Shown: positions 15,093 through 18,745 of the stretch, piece by piece | How positions within the stretch are numbered: the stretch's first letter is position 1 | Layout: each line of letters begins with the position of its first letter | Source of the DNA: REEB426 sp964551975 | GTDB taxonomy: Bacteria > Actinomycetota > Actinomycetes > S36-B12 | DNA length: 18,745 nucleotides | Direction of reading: 5' to 3' | NCBI GenBank assembly: GCA_964551975.1 | Contig: CAZKFI010000045.1 | Span: forward strand, 1 to 18,745 | The notes under the pieces: model-generated | Told to the model about the DNA's origin: nothing | Database searches by the model: none | What the model saw: the letters and a program-made list of their open reading frames with translations, nothing else | Translations under genes and position numbers: made by a program

Positions 15093-15215
15093 GGTGCTCT
15101 CCTCGCTACCTCGGGTTCGAACCACGGTGACTCGGGCTCCAGACCATTCTGTTGACGCTAATCGTAGTCGGCCAATTTCCTGTGGAGACGCCGAATAGGC
15201 ACTTATCCTTCGGGC
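15093..15215. promoter_or_regulatory. Divergent promoter region between two exported-protein genes
   Basis: 123 nt separating divergent starts. On the plus side, TATCCT (15204-15209) lies 6 nt before ATG 15216, a leaderless geometry. On the minus side the SD GAGGAG lies just before ATG 15092. A GGTTCGAACC-like stretch near 15113-15122 resembles a tRNA T-loop, but no tRNA can be folded around it. Confidence 0.4.
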
Positions 15216-15929
15216 ATGAATTCACGAATCGCCTCTGCGTCGGTGATTGCCCTAGGCACGCTGCTGGTGTGCCTGCCAAGTCCTGCCTGGGCGGACAGCG
15301 GATCCGCGGTAACACCTATCGGGTCGGTGGCAGTGACGATCAATGGTGGTGAATTCACCGAAGAGTGCACCGAATTCCCCTACGAGATCACAGTCAGTGA
15401 TGCTGCCTCAGATGTGCAATGGACTGTTGACGTGGAGGCGCGGCGACGTGGAGGAGGTCGCGTTTCTGACCTCGTTACCGGCTACGGAACCACGACCACG
15501 GCAGCGGATCTGCAGATCTGTTCGGGCGATGGTGCAGGGCCGTGGACCGCAGCTGTGCGTATTCGACTTGCCGAGACCAGTGGTTCATCTCGCTCATTTG
15601 ATCGTTCCTTCACTCTGCGCTTTCCCATCAGCAAGGCCACATCAACTACCACCATTTCGAGTGCGACTATCAGCGGCAGCCGCACAACGGTCGCCGGCAC
15701 AGTTCTCGATAGTGCCGGCGCCGCAGCGACAACACAGTTCGGCTACATCACAGTGAAGGTGCAGCGTGCCGATGGCACTTGGCGAGTCAGCGGCCGCGCT
15801 CAGGTCAACAGTTCGGGAAACTTCCGAATCATCATTGGCAGGGCAGTGCCGACAGGGACGGCAATCCAAGTCTTCTTCCAGGGCACCGACGAAGCAAAGC
15901 GCAGCGCATCCGCTGTCACCACGGTCTAG
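15216..15929 (+). CDS. Secreted protein with beta-rich (Ig-like) architecture, unknown function
   Basis: 237 residues. The signal peptide MNSRIASASVIALGTLLVCL ends near PAWA-DS (residue 26). The mature part is rich in Thr, Ser, Val and Gly with alternating hydrophobics. A first half (~30-135) has two Cys (EECTEF, LQICSG) that could form a disulfide. A second half (~140-237) reads like an Ig/bacterial-surface repeat: 'TISGSRTTVAGTVLDSAGAA', 'VKVQRADGTWRVSGRAQVNS' and 'AIQVFFQGTDEAKRSASA'. The latter pattern occurs in domains that decorate secreted actinobacterial proteins. No catalytic motif or anchor is visible. The start lies 6 nt after TATCCT, without SD. Its stop shares a CTAG with the convergent permease gene. 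Confidence 0.75.
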   Translation: MNSRIASASVIALGTLLVCLPSPAWADSGSAVTPIGSVAVTINGGEFTEECTEFPYEITVSDAASDVQWTVDVEARRRGGGRVSDLVTGYGTTTTAADLQICSGDGAGPWTAAVRIRLAETSGSSRSFDRSFTLRFPISKATSTTTISSATISGSRTTVAGTVLDSAGAAATTQFGYITVKVQRADGTWRVSGRAQVNSSGNFRIIIGRAVPTGTAIQVFFQGTDEAKRSASAVTTV

Positions 15930-17089
15930 GCCGTCGGGCGCGGACTCCTTCGTTTGCGCGTCGTTTCCTTGTTGCCACCTGCCGATTCGGCAACCGGCGC
16001 CTTCAGGTATTTCATGATGCCGTAGATCGATGCCGTGACCGGCACACCGACCAAGGCACCGATCAGACCGAAATAGGCGGCAAAGATCGCCGTGACGAGC
16101 ACGATGGACACCGGATGCAAGTTCACCGACTTGCCCATGATCAGCGGCTGCAGGACGTTACCTTCAAGTTGGCCGATGACGAAGATCAATACGATGACGA
16201 TCACCCCGGCAAGCAGCCCGTCCGTCACAAAGGCCACAAACGCGGCGAGAAACATGGCGATCGGTGCACCGATATAGGGAATGAAGGCACCGAAGAAGAC
16301 CAGGACGCCTAGCGGGATAGCTAGTGGTACGCCTAGCAGGAGCAGGGCGATGGTGACCACGATGGCGTTTGACATCGCGACCAACAGGACGCCGATGGAG
16401 TACTGGGAAAAGGCCGTCCAGCCAATCCGGACTGACCCACCAATCACCTCTCGATTACGCGATGGCATCCACTGCAGCAGCCAGCCGAACATCTTGTGCG
16501 GCTCAATGAGGAGGAACAGCAGGATGAAAATTGCTGCTGCTGCAGCCGTTGCCAGCCCGACGACGCTGCTCAAGCCACTAAGTACGCCGAGAGCGATGTC
16601 ACCACCAGATCTCTGGATGAAGGCAACCGCAGTTTCGTATGCCGAGGTGACATCGGCGTCGGTCATGCGCAGCGGACCCTGCCGCAGCCATAGATTGAAG
16701 CTTTCGACACCTTCAGTGAACGCCTTACCGATGCCATCCCACTGATTCACCGCTTGGACGCCGATGAAGACAAACACCAGAGCGATCACAAGCACGAACA
16801 GCAGCAGTGAGAGGATCGCGGCAAGCGGGCGCGGCATGACGCGCGCCAATAAGTTTGCTACTGGCATCAGCCAAGCTGCAGTGAGGAGCGCAAAGAACAC
16901 CGCCATCATCAGTGTCTGCAACGGCTCGACCAGGATGACCAGACCCCAGACGACCACCCCGATTGCGATCAGGCGCCAGGCATAGCCCCCGATTCGCCGG
17001 AACTGCGGCGAGACCGCATCGGGGGTCGGATACGGCTCGGGCAGCGGTGGTCGGAATACCTGAGCCTCCGCGTCGCGCTTCTTGGCCAT
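15926..17089 (-). CDS. AI-2E family transporter (PerM-like permease)
   Basis: 387 residues from ATG 17089, with a very good SD (AAGGAG, 4 nt upstream). A hydrophilic N-terminal tail (~35 residues) precedes a membrane pair (~38-75), a third segment (~88-110), a soluble domain (~111-160) and further segments from ~165. The family landmarks are the region around 'VLVFFGAFIPYIGAPIAMFL', 'QLEGNVLQPLIMGKSVNLHP' and the 'FGLIGALVGVPVTASI' ending, as in AI-2E transporter/PerM proteins. Members are often annotated as AI-2 exporters, but several act in Na+/H+ antiport or unknown export, so no cargo is assigned. The C-terminus is basic (TTRKRRSPRPTA). It is the second gene after the GCPVC protein on this strand, 45 nt downstream of it. 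Confidence 0.88.
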   Translation of the reverse strand: MAKKRDAEAQVFRPPLPEPYPTPDAVSPQFRRIGGYAWRLIAIGVVVWGLVILVEPLQTLMMAVFFALLTAAWLMPVANLLARVMPRPLAAILSLLLFVLVIALVFVFIGVQAVNQWDGIGKAFTEGVESFNLWLRQGPLRMTDADVTSAYETAVAFIQRSGGDIALGVLSGLSSVVGLATAAAAAIFILLFLLIEPHKMFGWLLQWMPSRNREVIGGSVRIGWTAFSQYSIGVLLVAMSNAIVVTIALLLLGVPLAIPLGVLVFFGAFIPYIGAPIAMFLAAFVAFVTDGLLAGVIVIVLIFVIGQLEGNVLQPLIMGKSVNLHPVSIVLVTAIFAAYFGLIGALVGVPVTASIYGIMKYLKAPVAESAGGNKETTRKRRSPRPTA

Positions 17090-17134
17090 GACGCTCCTTC
17101 ACTGAGTAGGCCGAAGTCTGCCATGAAGGATCGT

Positions 17135-17404
17135 TCACCCCACCGAGACGCGGCAGGCAACCTGGCCACGCAGACGGAGCACCAGGCTCACCCCCAACAG
17201 GACCAGTGAGGTGACAGCTAGAAATGGCTGAAGCGGCGCAAACCAGGTCATGGCTCCGGAGGCGCCTAGTGCCATGAGCACCAATTTGTTGCAGACCGGG
17301 CATCCCACCGCAAAGAAGGCCAGTAATCCGCCGACGGTCCCGATCTTCAGTGCCCGGTCGGCGCGCTCCTGCCCCGGCTCTCGAACGTACGTCGCCAGGA
17401 GCAA
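17135..17404 (-). CDS. Short membrane protein with GCPVCNK motif, possibly 5'-truncated
   Basis: 89 residues if read from TTG 17404. Two hydrophobic segments flank a CxxC: 'GGLLAFFAVGCPVCNKLVLM' (~25-44) and 'FLAVTSLVLLGVSLVLRL' (~61-78); a further Cys lies near the end (RGQVACRVSVG). The CxxC within a membrane edge suggests metal or thiol-redox chemistry, or quinone-linked disulfide exchange; function unknown. The start is poor: no ATG or GTG lies between the upstream in-frame stop and TTG 17404, and there is no SD or TANNNT box. The residues just before the TTG (RPRPCG) read into the ORF, so an N-terminal membrane segment may have been lost by a frameshift or sequencing error. Codon use and the downstream permease gene support a real coding region. 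Confidence 0.55.
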   Translation of the reverse strand: MLLATYVREPGQERADRALKIGTVGGLLAFFAVGCPVCNKLVLMALGASGAMTWFAPLQPFLAVTSLVLLGVSLVLRLRGQVACRVSVG

Positions 17405-17623
17405 GCCACATGGCCTGGGCCGACAAGTACTTCTTCCTCACGCGAAATAGCGACGACTCGTGTGGCAGCGGAGGTCTCGGTGCCGGCCAAATCTGCTGGA
17501 GTCTCGTAATCAGCCGCTTGCCCAGCGGTGTACAGAACGGCATGACATGGCAGTGGGGCGGGGGCCGCGAAACCGTTGGTCCCGACCCACTCCCCCCGTC
17601 TTAATGAGATGGCCGCTGAATTG
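17405..17623. other. Intergenic region with no recognised gene
   Basis: About 220 nt between the minus-strand GCPVC gene and the plus-strand vapB operator. AGTGGG and CCCACT (around 17553 and 17586) can pair across a long loop, but no convincing terminator or small gene is seen. No hydrophobic frame that could be the missing N-terminus of the GCPVC protein was found in any of the three minus frames. Confidence 0.4.
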
Positions 17624-17645
17624 ATACACCAAGTAGGTGTATGGT
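17624..17645 (+). promoter_or_regulatory. vapB operator/promoter
   Basis: ATACACC (17624-17630), AAGTA, GGTGTAT (17636-17642) is a perfect inverted repeat with 7-bp arms. Its right arm overlaps the -10-like TATGGT (17640-17645), which lies 7 nt before ATG 17653. Binding of the VapBC complex here would block the promoter, as expected for autorepression. Confidence 0.5.
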
Positions 17646-17652
17646 CATCAAC

Positions 17653-17862
17653 ATGTCACGAACGAACATTGACATTGACGATGACCTCGTTGAGATTGTC
17701 ATGGTGCGTTACGGCGTTACCACCAAACGCGAGGCAGTCGACCTAGCGTTGCGGCATCTCGCGGGGCAACCCATGAACCGCAAGGAAATGCTTGCGATGG
17801 CGGGGTCCATTCCGGACTTCAGCGCGCCAAGCGAGGATTATGAAGTCAGCACTACTCCCTGA
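17653..17862 (+). CDS. vapB: VapB-type antitoxin
   Basis: 69 residues from ATG 17653: 'MSRTNIDIDDDLVEIVMVRY' and 'KREAVDLALRHL' are the classic mycobacterial VapB pattern (RTNIDIDDxL, T-KREAVDxAL), with a ribbon-helix-helix DNA-binding N-terminus. The C-terminus (MAGSIPDFSAPSEDYEVS) is the toxin-binding tail. ATG 17641 is in frame and would add four residues, but it lies inside the operator repeat and TATGGT; 17653 follows the -10 by 7 nt and gives the family's normal start. It overlaps the toxin gene by 23 nt, so the two are translationally coupled. Confidence 0.9.
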   Translation: MSRTNIDIDDDLVEIVMVRYGVTTKREAVDLALRHLAGQPMNRKEMLAMAGSIPDFSAPSEDYEVSTTP

Positions 17863-18244
17863 CACTTCGGTCTGGGTCGACTTTCTCCGCAATCGGGAGT
17901 CGTTCTTGCGCCGTCGCCTTGCGGCAGGCGATGACATTCACTATTCCCAACCTATTCTCATGGAACTGCTCGCGGGGGCGCGCGATGATCGCGAGTGGCT
18001 GCTCCTGCGCCAATTTGTGACAGGCGCGTCGCTGATTCCATTCGAGCCAGTGGCGGACTTCGAAGGCGCTGCCTGGATTCATCGGATAGGTCAACGTCTC
18101 AAGATTCACGTCGGTCACGTTGACTGCCTCATTCTCGCAGTGACACAACGTGCCAACGCCACGCTTGTGACGGCCGACCTCCGCCAAGCGAAACTTGGTA
18201 AATCCCTTGGCATCCCCGTCACGCAAACGAACCCAAAGGCTTAG
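17840..18244 (+). CDS. vapC: VapC-type PIN-domain ribonuclease toxin
   Basis: 134 residues from ATG 17840, with GAGG just upstream inside vapB. The complete PIN acidic quartet is visible: D8 (LLPDTSVWVDFLR), E42 (PILMELLAGA), D95 (VGHVDCLILAV) and D113 (LVTADL). It should be a Mg-dependent endoribonuclease that blocks translation when the labile antitoxin is degraded. It belongs to a different PIN subfamily from the toxin at 993-1421, with the standard E in place, so the two pairs are probably not recent duplicates and may not cross-neutralise. An upstream start at 17792 would add 16 residues within the antitoxin gene and is not supported. Confidence 0.9.
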   Translation: MKSALLPDTSVWVDFLRNRESFLRRRLAAGDDIHYSQPILMELLAGARDDREWLLLRQFVTGASLIPFEPVADFEGAAWIHRIGQRLKIHVGHVDCLILAVTQRANATLVTADLRQAKLGKSLGIPVTQTNPKA

Positions 18245-18438
18245 CCGCCATTTGATGTTGCCGATTTGCACCTCTACCTTGCCCGACACGTTGGACACGT
18301 AGCAAGGAATCCACAGTTATGGAAAAGGTGGCCAGAAGGAAAGAATTGGTGTGGCTGGCCAATGCACACAAGTCTGGTGCTCGATCCGAAAGACGTTGCC
18401 CATCTCCACGAGATCCACAGGAGTGGGGTAACTGACTC

Positions 18439-18470
18439 GGAGGGTGCGCTCCCGCAGGCACGCACCCTCC
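18439..18470 (-). terminator. Strong hairpin downstream of the Cys-rich small gene
   Basis: GGAGGGTGCG (18439-18448) and CGCACCCTCC (18461-18470) form a perfect 10-bp stem with a 12-nt loop, 17 nt after the small gene's stop. An outer pair GTAACTGAC (18428-18436) / GTCAGTTAC (18483-18491) adds 9 bp and spans the stop codon. No T-run follows on either strand, so it could be a hairpin-only terminator, an RNA stabiliser or an attenuator. Confidence 0.45.
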
Positions 18471-18487
18471 ATCAATGAGGCCGTCAG

Positions 18488-18634
18488 TTACTCGGAATCC
18501 TCGGCGAAACAGTTGCAGCACGGATAGCAGGAAACACCGTTAGTCGCCGCATCGGCGCCGCGAACGCCTTCCACCGTGAGCATCAGTCGACCAATTGATG
18601 GGGCGGCGGTGGGCGTCTGGATAGCTAATGGCAT
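18488..18634 (-). CDS. Small Cys-rich peptide, 48 aa (candidate precursor or metal-binding peptide)
   Basis: ATG 18634 follows a strong SD (AAGGAG, 5-nt spacing) and opens 48 codons ending in TAA at 18488-18490. The N-terminal part (MPLAIQTPTAAPSIGRLMLT) is uncharged and mildly hydrophobic; a VEGVRGADAATNG segment follows. The end carries four Cys in nine residues, SCYPCCNCF, and an acidic tail AEDSE. A leader-like N-terminus with Cys/Ser packed at the C-terminus suits a modified-peptide (RiPP) precursor, but a metal-binding or redox peptide is equally possible. No maturation enzyme is encoded in the window; the upstream side lies beyond the edge. Its upstream region contains the 18-bp tandem repeat, and a long hairpin lies after its stop. 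I do not recognise a family. Confidence 0.6.
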   Translation of the reverse strand: MPLAIQTPTAAPSIGRLMLTVEGVRGADAATNGVSCYPCCNCFAEDSE

Positions 18635-18674
18635 GGGAACTCCTTGGCGCTTGATTGGCTTGGACGTACCTTAA

Positions 18675-18745
18675 CTATGCACCCCACAAAAACTATGCAC
18701 CCCACAAAAACTATGCACCCCACAAAAACTATGCACCCCACAAAA
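18675..18745. repeat. 18-bp tandem repeat, four copies, running off the window
   Basis: The unit CTATGCACCCCACAAAAA is repeated at 18675, 18693, 18711 and 18729 without a mismatch; the last copy is cut after 17 nt by the window edge. On the minus strand each junction gives CATAGT, which has A and T at the key -10 positions. The copy nearest the Cys-rich gene (18679-18674) is 39 nt from its ATG, so the array could be its promoter/regulator region. The perfect copies at a sequence end could also be an assembly break in a longer array. Confidence 0.9.

Noticed and set aside
15100..15180. T-loop-like GGTTCGAACC stretch suggesting a tRNA or att site
   Set aside because: Neither strand allows a 5-bp T-stem, an anticodon arm and a 7-bp acceptor together, and the segment overlaps the SD and start region of the exported-protein gene.
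18319..18435. 38-codon plus-strand ORF (starts MEKVARRKELVWLANAHKSG) with AAGGA 10 nt upstream
   Set aside because: SD spacing is long, the C-terminal half is Arg/Pro/Ser-rich like random GC-rich DNA, and no family is recognised. Kept only as a possibility for a small peptide or gene remnant.
18266..18478. 70-codon plus-strand ORF beginning with TTG after the second vapC
   Set aside because: No SD or -10 box, composition unlike neighbouring genes, and it runs into the hairpin.
1..18745. CRISPR arrays, insertion sequences, rRNA genes
   Set aside because: No direct repeats with spacers, no transposase motifs and no rRNA-like sequence were seen; the only repeat array is the spacer-less 18-bp tandem at the right edge.

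Overview
The window reads as chromosomal DNA from a GC-rich actinobacterium. I infer this from strong G/C third-position bias, frequent GTG/TTG starts, Mycobacterium-type VapBC pairs, and many starts that lack a Shine-Dalgarno (SD) sequence but sit 6-7 nt after a TANNNT -10 box (leaderless transcripts). I cannot place it below phylum level. The right edge stops inside an 18-bp tandem repeat and may be a contig end.

Layout. 1-354 (-): start of a secreted YVTN-type beta-propeller, cut by the window edge. 737-1421 (+): VapBC pair 1. 1500-3906 (+): a 9-codon leader ORF, a LuxR-type response regulator and a membrane histidine kinase, chained by two 4-nt GTGA overlaps. 3974-5110 (+): secreted phospholipase D-like protein. 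5083-7380 (-): nuclease-helicase fusion of the DUF2075 family, then a small membrane protein. 7600-8055 (+): another small membrane protein. 7998-14258: a divergent six-gene carbohydrate-acid cluster. Its minus arm is SMP-30 lactonase then aldehyde dehydrogenase (2,5-dioxovalerate type). Its plus arm is an SDR, an APH-fold kinase, an enolase paralogue and a second SDR. 14337-15929: two divergent exported proteins. 15926-17404 (-): AI-2E-family permease and a short membrane protein with a GCPVC motif. 17653-18244 (+): VapBC pair 2. 18488-18634 (-): a 48-codon Cys-rich small ORF with a strong SD, preceded by the tandem repeat and followed by a hairpin.

How the genes may work together. In the central cluster, an SDR could oxidise a sugar to its lactone, SMP-30 open the lactone, the kinase phosphorylate the acid, the enolase paralogue dehydrate it, and the second SDR and the aldehyde dehydrogenase finish towards 2-oxoglutarate. 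Order and substrate are inference. The enolase paralogue keeps the metal ligands and catalytic lysine but has lost the His of the usual SHRSGE motif and has Asp for the LQEF-type Glu, so it is unlikely to be the housekeeping enolase. The most novel-looking items are this kinase/enolase-paralogue pathway, the Cys-rich 48-aa peptide with its repeat-bearing promoter, and the leaderless leader ORF coupled to the two-component system.
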